64,000 nt of DNA from Ahrensia sp. (GTDB lineage Bacteria > Pseudomonadota > Alphaproteobacteria > Rhizobiales > Rhizobiaceae), in assembly GCA_002698425.1 (NCBI GenBank), contig NZXU01000096.1, forward strand, positions 1 through 64,000, given 5' to 3'. Numbering within the stretch: position 1 is the first letter of the stretch; every line of letters starts with the position of its first letter. The translations under genes and the position numbers were made by a program. The notes beneath the pieces were generated by a model. The model was not told the DNA's origin and did no database searches. It saw only the letters and a program-made list of their open reading frames with translations. Shown here piece after piece: positions 24,463-34,243 of the stretch.

Positions 24463-27400
24463 GGGCGCCCGCCAGATCCTGCCTGACAGGGACACGCTGT
24501 CGCGCCAGGCCGTGGCGGCCAGCCCAGACCGCTCCGTCTGGGTGTCCGCCAATGCCGGTTCCGGCAAGACCTATGTGCTGGCGACGCGGGTGATCCGCCT
24601 CCTGCTTTCCGGCACGGATCCGTCGCGTATCCTGTGTCTGACCTACACGAAGACGGCCGCCGCCGAGATGAAGGACCGCGTCTTCAAGCGGCTTGGCGCA
24701 TGGGTCACCATGCCGGAAGTGGATCTCCGCAAGGCGCTGCGCGAGCTCGAGGGCGGCGAGCCTGACGCGCCCAAACTCGCCTTCGCGCGCTGCCTCTTCG
24801 CCCGGGCGCTGGAAACGCCGGGCGGGCTCAAGATTCAGACCATCCACGCCTTCTGCGACGCGCTGCTGCATCGCTTCCCGCTGGAAGCCAATGTCCCCGG
24901 CCATTTCGAACAGCTCGACGAGGATATGATCGCCGCACTCATCGGCGAGGCCCGCGCCGAGATGCTCGCCCGGATCGATCGGGGCGATGGCGGCGATATT
25001 GCGCAAGCGTTTCGCACGATCATCGATCTGGCCGGCGAAAGCGGCCTCGATAAGCTGCTCGACGAGGCGGTCAGGAACCGCTCGAAACTGACCGGTCTCC
25101 TGGCTCGCCTCGGCGTGCATGGCGACCGGCTGGACTTCTACCGGGACGAATTCGGCTTTTCGAAAGACGATACGCCGGACCGTTTCGAGGCCGAGGCGGT
25201 CGCGGCGCTGCAGGCTCAAGCTCCTGTCATGCGCGATGTGGTGGATGCGGCAACCGGCCTGACCAACAAGACGGGGCGAAATTTCGCCGAAGCCTTTCTT
25301 GATGCTTGCGCGACGCCGGATGGCTGGCCGTCCTGTGTCGGATTGTTCTTCACCAAGGCGGGTGCCGCCCGCTCGACCGGAAATCTCATGAAGGATCCGG
25401 CCGTCCAGGCAGTGCCGGCCTTCGAAACCGCCTATGAGGCTGCATTTGCAGCGGTCGCGCATGCGCGCGACCGCATCGCGCTGCTCGAGCAGATCGAAAA
25501 CACTCTCGCCGCACTGTCTATCGTCGACAGGCTGTTAGCCGGCTATCATGCGCTGAAACATGCCCGCGGCTATCTCGATTTCGACGACCTGATCGGCCGG
25601 ACGGCGACGCTTCTGGCGCGCCCGGATGTCGGCGCCTGGGTGCGGTACAAGCTCGATCAGGGTATCGACCACATCCTTGTCGACGAGGCGCAGGATACGA
25701 GCCCCGAACAATGGCAGGTGATCCGCGCGCTTGCCGATGAATTCTTCGCCGGCGAGGCCGCCCGCGATGTACGGCGCACGCTGTTTGCCGTCGGCGACGA
25801 GAAACAGTCGATCTACTCCTTCCAGGGGGCCAATCCCAAGCTGTTCGGGGATACCGGTGACGCGATGCGCGGCCTTGCCCGCGCGGCGTTCGGCGATGAG
25901 GCATTCGATGAGGTGCCGCTGCAAACCTCCTTCCGCTCGACCCGGGACGTTCTGGAAGCCGTCGACATCGTCTTCGAATCCGATCTCAACCGGCAGGGCG
26001 TCGCCTTCTCGACCGGCAGGATCGTTCACAAGTCGCTGCGAGAGAACCAGCCCGGCCGGGTCGAGGTCTGGCCGCTGGAAAAGGATGCGGAACGCAACGA
26101 ACCGGAGGACTGGACGGACCCGGTCGACATGCCGCGCCCCTCCGCGGTGATCGTCGCCGAGCGGGTCGCGGAAACGATCGGCACATGGATCCGGTCCGGC
26201 GAGACGCTTGAGGGTACCGGCCAGCCTATCACCGCAGGCGACATCCTGGTCCTGGTCAGGAGCCGCGACGGCTTCATCGCCACCTTGTCGCGCGCGCTGA
26301 AGGATCGCGGCGTCGACGTCGCTGGCGCCGACCGGCTCAAGATGACCGACCACATCGCCGTGCTCGATCTTCTGTCGCTCGCCAAATTTGTTCTCCAGCC
26401 GGCCGACGATCTGTCGCTGGCCGAAGTGCTGCGCTCGCCGCTTTTCGATGTTTCGGAAGAGGCCCTGTTCGATCTCGCCCACGGGCGCGGCTCATCCACC
26501 CTGTACGAGGCTTTGGAACACGCGGCCGCGACGCATGAACCGTTCGCCGCCATTCATGCGACGCTTGCTGTGTGGCGCGAGCGCGCTCGCCAGCTCCCCG
26601 TCTTCGAATTCTACGCCTCGATCCTGTCGGGCGAAGGCGCGCGCGAAAAACTTGTTGGCCGCCTCGGTCCGGAAACGCCGGACATGCTGGACGAGTTCAT
26701 GCGTTTCGCGCTGGCGCAGGAACGCGCCGGTCTTCCCTCGCTGCAGAATTTCGTCTCGGTGCTGGAGGCGGCGAGCCCCGTCATCAAGCGCGAGATGGAT
26801 CCGGCGCAAAAGCAGGTCCGCATCATGACGGTGCACGGGGCCAAGGGGCTGGAAGCTCCGGTCGTCTTCCTGATCGACCGCGGCTCTCCGCCGCACAATG
26901 CGCGAAACACCGGCGGTTTCCTGGAGATCCCCGGCGAGGGTGATCCGGTCTTCCTGTGGAATGGCGCCAGCGGGCTGAAATCGACGGCGACAGAGACGGC
27001 GAAACAGGAAGTCGCCCGCAAGGCCGCCGAGGAATACCGCCGCCTGCTCTACGTCGGCATGACTCGCGCCGCCGACCGCCTCATCGTTGCCGGCTACGCC
27101 GGATCCAGGGGCGGCGGCGACGACACATGGCGCGCCGTGGTAGAGCAGGCGCTGTCCGAAAAATCCGAAACCGTCTCCTATCCCGATTTCGAGGCTTTGC
27201 GTTTCCAGGTGACGGAAGCGCCCGCTCTGACCGGAGAGGAGCAGAAAGAGGCAGGAAACCCAAAGGTCGGTACGCTACCGGAATGGTTGCGGCAGCCCGT
27301 TCCCGCGGAACCGCCTTTGCCGCGCCCGCTCGCCCCGTCCGGCGCATCGGGTATCGCCGTCGAGCGTGAGGACGGTTCGGCCGGGGCGCAGGGTACGCCC

Positions 27401-27958
27401 TCGCTGCTTGCCGCGTCCGAAGACGAGCCTCCGTCGCTTGCCGTGAAGCGCGGCATCGCCATGCACCGGCTGCTGCAGATGCTGCCCTCGGTCGATCCGG
27501 CCGAGCGGCGCACGAGGGCGGGTGACTATTGCCGCCGCTTCGAGCATCGCTGGGACGACGGCCATATCGCGGAAATCGTCGGCCAGGCGCTTTCCATCCT
27601 CGAGGATCCCCGTTTCGCCGCCCTCTTCGGCGACGCCGCCGGCGCGGAGGTGCCTGTGATGGGCACGCTGGAAGTCGCCGGCCAGAAGCGCGCCATTTCC
27701 GGCGTGATCGACCGCATCGCCGTCGCCGATGGCCGTGTCCTGCTGGTCGACTACAAGACGAACGCCCGCGTCCCGGCGGATGCCGGCGAGGTTCCCGATG
27801 TCTATCTGCGCCAGATGGCGCTTTATCGCGCCCTCGTGCAGCCGCTCTATCCGCATATGCCGGTCGAGGCATATTTGCTCTACACTGCCGGGCCGCGCAT
27901 GATCGCCTTGCCCGATTCGCTGCTCGCAAAGGCATATGATTCCTTCACGCCCAAATAG
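24455..27958 (+). CDS. addA: AddA helicase-nuclease subunit
   Basis: AddA is the UvrD-like motor and nuclease of AddAB. The 1167-residue protein has Walker A SANAGSGKTYVLATR (about residues 28-42), motif Ia LCLTYTKTAAAEM, motif II DHILVDEAQDTSPEQW, motif III VGDEKQSIYSFQGA, motif V VHGAKGLEAPVV and motif VI RLLYVGMTRAADRL. A C-terminal nuclease core follows (LLVDYKTNARVP). ATG 24455 is inside the end of addB, which implies coupled synthesis of the two subunits. Confidence 0.97.
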   Translation: MAEGARQILPDRDTLSRQAVAASPDRSVWVSANAGSGKTYVLATRVIRLLLSGTDPSRILCLTYTKTAAAEMKDRVFKRLGAWVTMPEVDLRKALRELEGGEPDAPKLAFARCLFARALETPGGLKIQTIHAFCDALLHRFPLEANVPGHFEQLDEDMIAALIGEARAEMLARIDRGDGGDIAQAFRTIIDLAGESGLDKLLDEAVRNRSKLTGLLARLGVHGDRLDFYRDEFGFSKDDTPDRFEAEAVAALQAQAPVMRDVVDAATGLTNKTGRNFAEAFLDACATPDGWPSCVGLFFTKAGAARSTGNLMKDPAVQAVPAFETAYEAAFAAVAHARDRIALLEQIENTLAALSIVDRLLAGYHALKHARGYLDFDDLIGRTATLLARPDVGAWVRYKLDQGIDHILVDEAQDTSPEQWQVIRALADEFFAGEAARDVRRTLFAVGDEKQSIYSFQGANPKLFGDTGDAMRGLARAAFGDEAFDEVPLQTSFRSTRDVLEAVDIVFESDLNRQGVAFSTGRIVHKSLRENQPGRVEVWPLEKDAERNEPEDWTDPVDMPRPSAVIVAERVAETIGTWIRSGETLEGTGQPITAGDILVLVRSRDGFIATLSRALKDRGVDVAGADRLKMTDHIAVLDLLSLAKFVLQPADDLSLAEVLRSPLFDVSEEALFDLAHGRGSSTLYEALEHAAATHEPFAAIHATLAVWRERARQLPVFEFYASILSGEGAREKLVGRLGPETPDMLDEFMRFALAQERAGLPSLQNFVSVLEAASPVIKREMDPAQKQVRIMTVHGAKGLEAPVVFLIDRGSPPHNARNTGGFLEIPGEGDPVFLWNGASGLKSTATETAKQEVARKAAEEYRRLLYVGMTRAADRLIVAGYAGSRGGGDDTWRAVVEQALSEKSETVSYPDFEALRFQVTEAPALTGEEQKEAGNPKVGTLPEWLRQPVPAEPPLPRPLAPSGASGIAVEREDGSAGAQGTPSLLAASEDEPPSLAVKRGIAMHRLLQMLPSVDPAERRTRAGDYCRRFEHRWDDGHIAEIVGQALSILEDPRFAALFGDAAGAEVPVMGTLEVAGQKRAISGVIDRIAVADGRVLLVDYKTNARVPADAGEVPDVYLRQMALYRALVQPLYPHMPVEAYLLYTAGPRMIALPDSLLAKAYDSFTPK

Positions 27959-28002
27959 CTAACCGGCATAGAAGTGACTCTGCGGCAAAACTGCCGCTGG
28001 CC

Positions 28003-28031
28003 TTGACTCGGGCGTGATGATACCCAGATTG
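28003..28031 (+). promoter_or_regulatory. Candidate sigma70 promoter for trxA
   Basis: TTGACT followed by 17 bases and AGATTG, 32 bases before the trxA ATG. The element closely resembles the one upstream of infC (38913-38941): both start TTGACTCG and end ATTG with ATACC at the same position. Sequence evidence only. Confidence 0.4.
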
Positions 28032-28062
28032 AGACGGACTTTTGATACGAAGGAGTGCCGAA

Positions 28063-28386
28063 ATGGCGACCGTAAAGATCGATAACAGCAACTTTCAGAG
28101 CGACGTTCTCGGCTCCTCCGAGCCGGTGGTCGTGGATTTCTGGGCCGAATGGTGTGGCCCCTGCAAGATGATCTCTCCCGCGCTCGAGGAAATCTCCGAG
28201 GAGATGGACGGCCAGGTCAAGATCGCCAAGGTCAATGTCGACGAGAACCAGGAACTCGCCGTGCAGTATGGCGTCCGCTCGATCCCGATGCTGCTGATGT
28301 TCAAGAACGGCGAAATCGCCGACCAGATGATTGGAGCCGCCCCGAAGGCGAAACTGTCCGACTGGATCAAGAACGCCGTCGCATGA
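28063..28386 (+). CDS. trxA: Thioredoxin 1
   Basis: Thioredoxin reduces protein disulfides using electrons from thioredoxin reductase. The 107-residue protein has the redox motif WCGPC (Cys31 and Cys34) in [15 protein letters not shown], the cis-proline block RSIPMLLMF and the usual C-terminal helix. ATG 28063 is preceded by GAAGGAG at ideal spacing, so the seven-codon upstream extension is rejected. It closes the addBA run but probably has its own promoter. A strong terminator follows. Confidence 0.98.
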   Translation: MATVKIDNSNFQSDVLGSSEPVVVDFWAEWCGPCKMISPALEEISEEMDGQVKIAKVNVDENQELAVQYGVRSIPMLLMFKNGEIADQMIGAAPKAKLSDWIKNAVA

Positions 28387-28407
28387 TCGGCGTCCTCCCT
28401 TGAAATG

Positions 28408-28436
28408 AAAAGCCCGGCTTTGCGCCGGGCTTTTTT
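28408..28436. terminator. Bidirectional intrinsic terminator between trxA and folC
   Basis: AAAAGCCCGGC - TTTGC - GCCGGGCTTTTTT forms a stem of 11 bp or more with A-run and T-run on opposite sides, so it can terminate both trxA (plus) and the convergent folC transcript (minus). folC stops 18 bases away. Confidence 0.9.
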
Positions 28437-28453
28437 GTTGTCTGCAAGAGCCT

Positions 28454-29833
28454 CTATTGCGGCGGCGTGCCGTTGTCGCGCAACACTTCGCCGGCCAGGT
28501 AGAGCGACCCTCCGATCAGCACGCGCGGGGCGGGTTCCAGCCTGTTCCAGCCTTCGCCGAGCAGCCGCAGGACTTCGTCCACGCTCTTCATCGGCTGGGC
28601 CGTCAGCCCGGCGCGGCTTGCGCTTTCCGCCAGAACCTCGGGGTCGACGCCCGCATCGCTGTCGGTAATCGGCACCGTGAAGACATGGCGCACCATGCCC
28701 TCGAAGGCGCCGAAATAGCCGTCCGTGTCCTTGGTGTTCAGCATGCCGGCAATCAGGAAGAGCGGCCGTTCCATCCGGTCCTGCATGCCGGCCAGCGTTT
28801 CCGCGACCATCATCGCCGCATGCGGATTATGCCCGCCGTCGAGCCACAATTCCGATCCCGCCGGCAGCAGCGCCGGGAAGGGCCCTTCTGTCAGCCGCTG
28901 CATGCGCGCCGGCCAGACGATCTCGGCCATCGCCCGTTCGGCCGTCTCCTGCCGGATTTCGAAGCCGGCTGTCGCGACAGCCGCGAGCGCCGCCGCCGCG
29001 TTCGACAGCTGGTGGCGTCCGGCCAGTTTCGGCAAGGGCAGGTCCATCAGTCCGGCCTGGCTCTGGAACACCATGCGACCATGTTCCTCGAAGGCGAAGA
29101 AATCCTGCCCGTAAACCGCCATCGGGCAGCCCCGGCGCTCCGCCGTGTCGGTCAGCACCTCGCGGGCGACCTCGTTTTCCTGGTACCCGATCACCACCGG
29201 GACGCCCGGCTTCATGATGCCGGCCTTTTCCATGGCGATCAGCTCGATCCGGTCGCCGAGATAGGCTTCGTGGTCGAGGCCGATCGGCATGATGACCGTG
29301 ACCACGGGATTGGCGATGACATTGGTCGCGTCGAAGCGGCCGCCGAGCCCCACTTCCACGATCGCCACATCGGCCGGATGCTCGGAAAACAGGACGAACA
29401 TCACCGCCGTCAGGATTTCGAAGACGGTGATCATCTCGCCGCCATTGGCGTCCGCGACACGGCGAACCGCATCCGCCAGCACCGCGTCCTCGACGATCCG
29501 GCCCGGGCCGTCCTTGCAGCCGAGCCGGAACCGTTCGTGCCAGCGCACCAGATGCGGCGAGGTATGCACATGCACCGACTTGCCGTCGGCCTCCAGAAGC
29601 GCCCGACTGACGGCGGCGCATGAGCCCTTGCCGTTGGTGCCGGCGATGTGGATGACCGGCGGCAGCCGTTCATGCGGATTGCCGAGCCGTTCCAGCAGGC
29701 GGGTGATGCGGTCAAGCGAAAGGTCGAAACCCTTCGGGTGAAGCGCCATCAGCTTGTCGATTTCGTATTGCGCCTCGCTTCCGCCATCGAAAGGACGGGG
29801 CGGGTCGGAAGGGCGGGGGGCCGGATTGGTCAA
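28454..29833 (-). CDS. folC: Bifunctional folylpolyglutamate synthase/dihydrofolate synthase
   Basis: FolC adds glutamate to dihydropteroate and to folates. The 459-residue Mur-ligase-type protein has the P-loop HIAGTNGKGSCAAVSRAL (about residues 62-79), TSPHLVRWHERFRL, and the Mg-binding/ribose region GLGGRFDATNVI with DHEAYLG. The C-terminal domain contains LDGGHNPHAA. It is the last gene of the trpF-to-folC run, 22 bases after accD, the rhizobial trp-accD-folC order. Confidence 0.96.
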   Translation of the reverse strand: MTNPAPRPSDPPRPFDGGSEAQYEIDKLMALHPKGFDLSLDRITRLLERLGNPHERLPPVIHIAGTNGKGSCAAVSRALLEADGKSVHVHTSPHLVRWHERFRLGCKDGPGRIVEDAVLADAVRRVADANGGEMITVFEILTAVMFVLFSEHPADVAIVEVGLGGRFDATNVIANPVVTVIMPIGLDHEAYLGDRIELIAMEKAGIMKPGVPVVIGYQENEVAREVLTDTAERRGCPMAVYGQDFFAFEEHGRMVFQSQAGLMDLPLPKLAGRHQLSNAAAALAAVATAGFEIRQETAERAMAEIVWPARMQRLTEGPFPALLPAGSELWLDGGHNPHAAMMVAETLAGMQDRMERPLFLIAGMLNTKDTDGYFGAFEGMVRHVFTVPITDSDAGVDPEVLAESASRAGLTAQPMKSVDEVLRLLGEGWNRLEPAPRVLIGGSLYLAGEVLRDNGTPPQ

Positions 29834-29855
29834 TTTGCGTCCGTGAATTATGCGG

Positions 29856-30812
29856 TCAGGTCGATTCCGCGGGTTCGGGGGCCTTTTCGGTGCCGGCTTC
29901 GGCCGGCTTGGCCTCCGCCGGTTTTTCGGCCGGTTCCGGCGCCGGCAGCTGCAGCCCCGCGGGAGGCTGTTTCATCAGCATGCGCAAGAGGCGCGCAATG
30001 GTCGGCCGCAACTCGTGGCGATGCACGACCATGTCCACCATGCCGTGCTCCAGCAGATATTCGGAGCGTTGGAATCCTTCCGGCAGCTTTTCGCGGATCG
30101 TCTGCTCGATCACCCGCGCGCCGGCAAAGCCGATCACCGCGCCGGGTTCGGCGATATGGACGTCGCCGAGCATCGCATAGGAGGCCGACACCCCGCCGGT
30201 CGTCGGGTTGGTCAGCACCACGATATAGGGCAGGCCCGCTTCCTTGAGCATCTCGACGGCCACCGTCGTGCGCGGCAGCTGCATCAGCGACAGGATGCCT
30301 TCCTGCATGCGCGCCCCGCCGGAGGTAGCGAACAGCACCATCGGGCGGTTCTTCTCGATCGCCGTCATGAAGCCCTTCACGATCGCCTCGCCCGCGGCGA
30401 TGCCGAGCGAACCGCCCATGAAGTTGAAGTCATGCAGGCAGGCGACGATCGGCATGCCTTCCAGCGAACCGAGCGCATTGACGATGGAATCCTCGAGCCC
30501 GGTCTTCGCCTTGTTCTCGCGCAGCCGGTCCGTGTATTTCTTCTGGTCGCGGAATTTCAGCGGATCGATCGGCACGTCCGGGTTCGCGAGAACCTCGTAA
30601 ACGCCATTGTCGAAGAAATGCTTCAGCCGGTCCGCGGCCGAAATCTTCATGTGATAGCCCGAGGCCGGAATGACCCACTGGTTATCCTCGAGATCCCGGT
30701 GAAAGACCATTTCCCCGGTTTCCGGGCATTTGATCCAGAGATTCTCCGGCATTTCGCGGCGGCCGAGCATCGAGTTCAGCCGCGGGCGCACGTAGTTGGT
30801 GATCCAGTTCAT
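29856..30812 (-). CDS. accD: Acetyl-CoA carboxylase carboxyltransferase subunit beta
   Basis: AccD with AccA transfers the carboxyl group from biotin to acetyl-CoA, the first step of fatty acid synthesis. The 318-residue protein shows [14 protein letters not shown], the oxyanion-hole region [17 protein letters not shown] and [12 protein letters not shown]. The N-terminal zinc ribbon of E. coli AccD (four Cys) is degenerate: only one Cys remains in [13 protein letters not shown]. The C-terminal tail is Ala/Pro/Glu-rich. Rhizobial homologues look the same as I recall. Confidence 0.96.
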   Translation of the reverse strand: MNWITNYVRPRLNSMLGRREMPENLWIKCPETGEMVFHRDLEDNQWVIPASGYHMKISAADRLKHFFDNGVYEVLANPDVPIDPLKFRDQKKYTDRLRENKAKTGLEDSIVNALGSLEGMPIVACLHDFNFMGGSLGIAAGEAIVKGFMTAIEKNRPMVLFATSGGARMQEGILSLMQLPRTTVAVEMLKEAGLPYIVVLTNPTTGGVSASYAMLGDVHIAEPGAVIGFAGARVIEQTIREKLPEGFQRSEYLLEHGMVDMVVHRHELRPTIARLLRMLMKQPPAGLQLPAPEPAEKPAEAKPAEAGTEKAPEPAEST

Positions 30813-30853
30813 GGGATAGGCCCCGTATCTATTCTCGCGACAATGTGGCGCAG

Positions 30854-31693
30854 CTATTCGGCGGCTTCAAGGCGCGAGGCCCGAACCCCGGCGGCAAGCC
30901 CGCCCACCAGTGTCGCCACCGCTTCCACAGTGTCGGCAGTCGCGCGGTTGTCCGTGTCGAGCGTGTTTGCGACGGCCTGGACGATCGCCGTGCCGACCAC
31001 CACGCCGTCCGCGTCGCGTCCGATCACCTTCGCCTGTTCGGCGGTCTTGACGCCGAAACCGACGCAGACCGGCAGGTCCGTGTGACGCTTGATCCGCTGG
31101 ACAGCATCGGCGACGGCGGCGGTCGAGGCGATCGCCCCGCCCGTGATCCCCGTCATCGAGACGTAGTAGACGAAGCCCGACGTGTTGGCGAGAACGGCCG
31201 GAAGCCGCTTGTCGTCCGTGGTCGGCGTCGCCAGCCGGATGAAATTGATGTCGGCGGCCAGAGCCGGCAGGCACAGCTCGTTGTCCATTTCCGGCGGCAG
31301 GTCGACGATGATCAGCCCGTCCACGCCCGCGGCCTTGGCGTCCGTGACGAAGGAGTCGACGCCGTAGATGTAGATCGGGTTGTAATAGCCCATCAGCACG
31401 ATCGGCGTGTCGGCGTCCTCCTCGCGGAAGGTCTTCACCATGTCGAGCGTCTTGTGGAGCGTCTGGCCGGCCTTCAGCGCGCGCAAGCCGCCCGCCTGGA
31501 TCGCCGGACCGTCGGCCATCGGGTCGGAAAACGGCATGCCGAGTTCCACCACATCCGCGCCGGCGCTTGGCAGCCGCTTCAGGATGGCGAGCGAGGTGTC
31601 GTAATCCGGGTCGCCGCTCATGACGAAGGTCACCAGCGCGGGCCGTCCTTCTTCCTTCACCTTGGCGAAACGGGCATCCATGCGTGCGGTCAT
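30854..31693 (-). CDS. trpA: Tryptophan synthase alpha chain
   Basis: TrpA cleaves indole-3-glycerol phosphate and channels indole to TrpB. The 279-residue TIM barrel has the catalytic Glu in [17 protein letters not shown] (about residue 50), the Asp in [10 protein letters not shown] and the phosphate-binding [13 protein letters not shown]. It lies 27 bases after an arsC-like gene that separates it from trpB, and 41 bases before accD. Confidence 0.97.
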   Translation of the reverse strand: MTARMDARFAKVKEEGRPALVTFVMSGDPDYDTSLAILKRLPSAGADVVELGMPFSDPMADGPAIQAGGLRALKAGQTLHKTLDMVKTFREEDADTPIVLMGYYNPIYIYGVDSFVTDAKAAGVDGLIIVDLPPEMDNELCLPALAADINFIRLATPTTDDKRLPAVLANTSGFVYYVSMTGITGGAIASTAAVADAVQRIKRHTDLPVCVGFGVKTAEQAKVIGRDADGVVVGTAIVQAVANTLDTDNRATADTVEAVATLVGGLAAGVRASRLEAAE

Positions 31694-31720
31694 ACTCGTC
31701 TGTTCCTTCTCGCGGGCCGC

Positions 31721-32068
31721 CTAAAGCAGCTCCAGCACCTTTTCTTTCGGCCGGCACAGCGCCGCGCCCTTGTCCGTCACCACGATCGGCCGGTTCATCA
31801 GGATCGGGTGTTCGACCATGAAACCGATCAGTTCGTCGTCCGACCATTTCGGATCGTCGAGGCCGAGTTCGGCATAGGGCGTTCCGCGCTCGCGCAGGAT
31901 CGCGCGCACCGGTTCGCCGGTCGCCTTGACGATTTCCGCGATCTTCTCCTTGCCCGGCGGCGTTTTCAGATATTCCACGATCTCCGGCTCCACGCCGTTG
32001 TCGCGGATCATCTCCAGGACGTTGCGTGACGTGCCGCATTTCGGATTGTGGTAGATCGTCACCGTCAT
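31721..32068 (-). CDS. ArsC-family arsenate reductase-like protein
   Basis: The 115-residue thioredoxin-fold protein begins [18 protein letters not shown] with Cys11, the arsenate-binding cysteine of glutaredoxin-coupled ArsC, and keeps the arginines in HPILMNRPIVV and CRPKEKVLELL. It would reduce arsenate to arsenite with glutathione. No arsB/acr3 efflux or arsR gene is adjacent, so either efflux is elsewhere or the protein has another role. It is coupled by ATGA to the 82-residue gene upstream and lies between trpB and trpA. Confidence 0.9.
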   Translation of the reverse strand: MTVTIYHNPKCGTSRNVLEMIRDNGVEPEIVEYLKTPPGKEKIAEIVKATGEPVRAILRERGTPYAELGLDDPKWSDDELIGFMVEHPILMNRPIVVTDKGAALCRPKEKVLELL

Positions 32069-32313
32069 CCGTCCGCCGACTCCCGGATCGTGATCGTCAC
32101 GTTGAAGGCGTAGAAGCCGTATTTGGCGATCCGCGACACCGCTTCCTTCGGATCGAAGGCGATGCGCGGTTCGCCGTCATCGGGCACGCGGGTGAGGAAT
32201 TGCAGGTTCTGGCTGTTGCGCACGCCCTCGGCGTTCTCGCGGCCGTCGCCTTCCTCGATCGCGACGTAATGCAGCGGATTCTGCTTCGACTGGTAGATCT
32301 CGAGGGCGGTCAC
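32065..32313 (-). CDS. Conserved hypothetical 82-residue protein
   Basis: From GTG at 32313, which overlaps the trpB stop as GTGA, the frame encodes an 82-residue acidic protein without membrane segments or signal peptide (for example [18 protein letters not shown] and [17 protein letters not shown]). I do not recognise the family. The overlap on both sides (GTGA with trpB, ATGA with arsC) argues that it is translated. An upstream extension inside trpB in another frame is a shadow. Confidence 0.7.
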   Translation of the reverse strand: MTALEIYQSKQNPLHYVAIEEGDGRENAEGVRNSQNLQFLTRVPDDGEPRIAFDPKEAVSRIAKYGFYAFNVTITIRESADG

Positions 32314-33536
32314 AGGTCGTGTCCCAGGATCTTGCCGACCGTGAACACGTCCTTGTCGCCGCGTCCGCACAGATTCATCACGATGATCTGGTCCTTGCCC
32401 ATTGTCGGCGCACGCTTGATGACTTCGGCCAGCGCGTGGGAGGGCTCGAGCGCGGGGATGATGCCTTCGACCTTGCAGAGAAGCTGGAAGGCTTCCAGCG
32501 CTTCGTCATCCATGATCGGCACATAGTCGCAGCGGCCCGAATCCTTCAGCCAGCTATGCTCCGGCCCGATGCCCGGATAGTCGAGCCCGGCCGAGATCGA
32601 ATGGCCGTCCTTGATCTGGCCGTCGCCGTCCTGCAGCAGGTAGGTCCGGTTGCCGTGCAGGACGCCCGGAGACCCGGCCGTCAGCGACGCGCAATGCTCT
32701 TCGCCTTCCAGACCCTTGCCGCCGGCTTCCACGCCGACGATTTGCACGTCCTTGTCGTCGAGGAACGGATGGAACAGGCCGATTGCGTTCGAACCGCCGC
32801 CGACCGCGGCGACGATCATGTCCGGCAGCCGGCCTTCGGCGGCCATAAGCTGTTCTTTCGTCTCTTTGCCGATCACCGACTGGAAATCGCGCACCATCTC
32901 CGGATAGGGATGCGGCCCCGCGGCGGTGCCGATGAGGTAATAGGTATCCTCGACATTGGTCACCCAGTCGCGCAGCGCCTCGTTCATCGCGTCCTTGAGC
33001 GTGCCGTGGCCGGAGGTGACGGGAGTCACCTGGGCCCCGAGCAGCTTCATGCGGAACACGTTCGGCGCCTGCCGTTCCACGTCGGTCGCGCCCATATAGA
33101 CATGGCACGGAAAGCCGAAACGCGCCGAGACGGTCGCCGACGCCACGCCGTGCTGGCCGGCGCCGGTTTCGGCGATGATGCGGGTTTTGCCCATGCGCCG
33201 CGCCAGCAGGATCTGGCCGAGGCAGTTATTGATCTTGTGGGAGCCGGTGTGGTTCAGCTCGTCCCGCTTGAAATAGATCTTCGCGCCGCCGAGATGCTCG
33301 GTCAGCCGCTCGGCGAAATAGAGCGGAGACGGCCGGCCGGTGTAATGGGTGTTGAGGTTTTCCAGCTCGGCCTTGAAGGCGGGATCGTTCTTCGCCTCTT
33401 CCCAGTGCGCCTGAAGGTCCAGGATCAAGGGCATGAGAGTTTCGGCGACGAAACGGCCGCCGAAGATCCCGAACATGCCCTGCTCGTCCGGTCCGGTGCG
33501 GAAGGAATTCGGTTCGGCCGGCTTGTTCATGGTCAA
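32310..33536 (-). CDS. trpB: Tryptophan synthase beta chain
   Basis: TrpB condenses indole with serine using pyridoxal phosphate. The 408-residue protein has the PLP lysine in [14 protein letters not shown] (about residue 97), [10 protein letters not shown], the phosphate-binding VGGGSNAIG, and PALEPSHAL. Its start overlaps the trpF stop as ATGA. The order trpF-trpB-(two genes)-trpA makes the enzyme subunits co-transcribed. Confidence 0.98.
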   Translation of the reverse strand: MTMNKPAEPNSFRTGPDEQGMFGIFGGRFVAETLMPLILDLQAHWEEAKNDPAFKAELENLNTHYTGRPSPLYFAERLTEHLGGAKIYFKRDELNHTGSHKINNCLGQILLARRMGKTRIIAETGAGQHGVASATVSARFGFPCHVYMGATDVERQAPNVFRMKLLGAQVTPVTSGHGTLKDAMNEALRDWVTNVEDTYYLIGTAAGPHPYPEMVRDFQSVIGKETKEQLMAAEGRLPDMIVAAVGGGSNAIGLFHPFLDDKDVQIVGVEAGGKGLEGEEHCASLTAGSPGVLHGNRTYLLQDGDGQIKDGHSISAGLDYPGIGPEHSWLKDSGRCDYVPIMDDEALEAFQLLCKVEGIIPALEPSHALAEVIKRAPTMGKDQIIVMNLCGRGDKDVFTVGKILGHDL

Positions 33537-34195
33537 CTCCCGTTGCGGGCGTCGGCCGCCCGCGCCGCTTCGAGGAAAGCGGCAATCCTGTTGATGTCTT
33601 TGACGCCCGGGGCGCTTTCGACGCCAGACGATACGTCGAGGGCCTTTGCGCCCGAAATCGCCAGCGCCTCCCCGACATTATCGGCGTCGAGGCCCCCGGA
33701 AAGCATGTAATTCGTCTTGCCGTCAAGCGCTCCCAGCAGCGACCAGTCGAAGGAAACGCCGTTTCCGCCCGGAAGCTCGGAGCCCTTGGGCGGCTTGGCG
33801 TCGAGCAGGAAGCGATCGGCGATGCCGTAATAGGCCTCGATCGCCTTCAGATCGTCCGCCTCGCGGATCGACAGCGCCTTCATCACCGGCAGGCCGAATT
33901 TCGCCCGCACATCGGCGACGCGGGTCGCGTTTTCCTTGCCGTGCAACTGCAGCATGCCGGGCTCCACCGTCGCGACGATCTCGGCCAGCATCGCATCGTC
34001 GGCGTCGACCGTCACAGCGACCGGAATCGCCAGCCGCCGCCGCGCCCGCGCGGCAAGCGCGCGCGCCACCTGTTGGTCGACATGGCGCGGGCTTTTTTCG
34101 AAGAAAATGAAGCCGATATGGTTCGCGCCGCCCTCAAGCGCCGCATCCACCGCTTCTTCGGTCTTCAGCCCGCAGATTTTGATGTCGAGTGTCAT
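33533..34195 (-). CDS. trpF: Phosphoribosylanthranilate isomerase
   Basis: TrpF isomerises phosphoribosylanthranilate in tryptophan synthesis. The 220-residue TIM barrel begins [20 protein letters not shown] with the general-base Cys8, [14 protein letters not shown] and the C-terminal catalytic Asp region [17 protein letters not shown]. It is the first gene of the trpF-to-folC run. A weak promoter-like TTGAAC lies on the minus strand near 34247, overlapping the end of the RES toxin gene. Confidence 0.96.
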   Translation of the reverse strand: MTLDIKICGLKTEEAVDAALEGGANHIGFIFFEKSPRHVDQQVARALAARARRRLAIPVAVTVDADDAMLAEIVATVEPGMLQLHGKENATRVADVRAKFGLPVMKALSIREADDLKAIEAYYGIADRFLLDAKPPKGSELPGGNGVSFDWSLLGALDGKTNYMLSGGLDADNVGEALAISGAKALDVSSGVESAPGVKDINRIAAFLEAARAADARNGS

Positions 34196-34243
34196 GGAAG
34201 CCGAGATAGTGGCCCTGACGGTAAGAGTCGAGGACTTAGGGGT

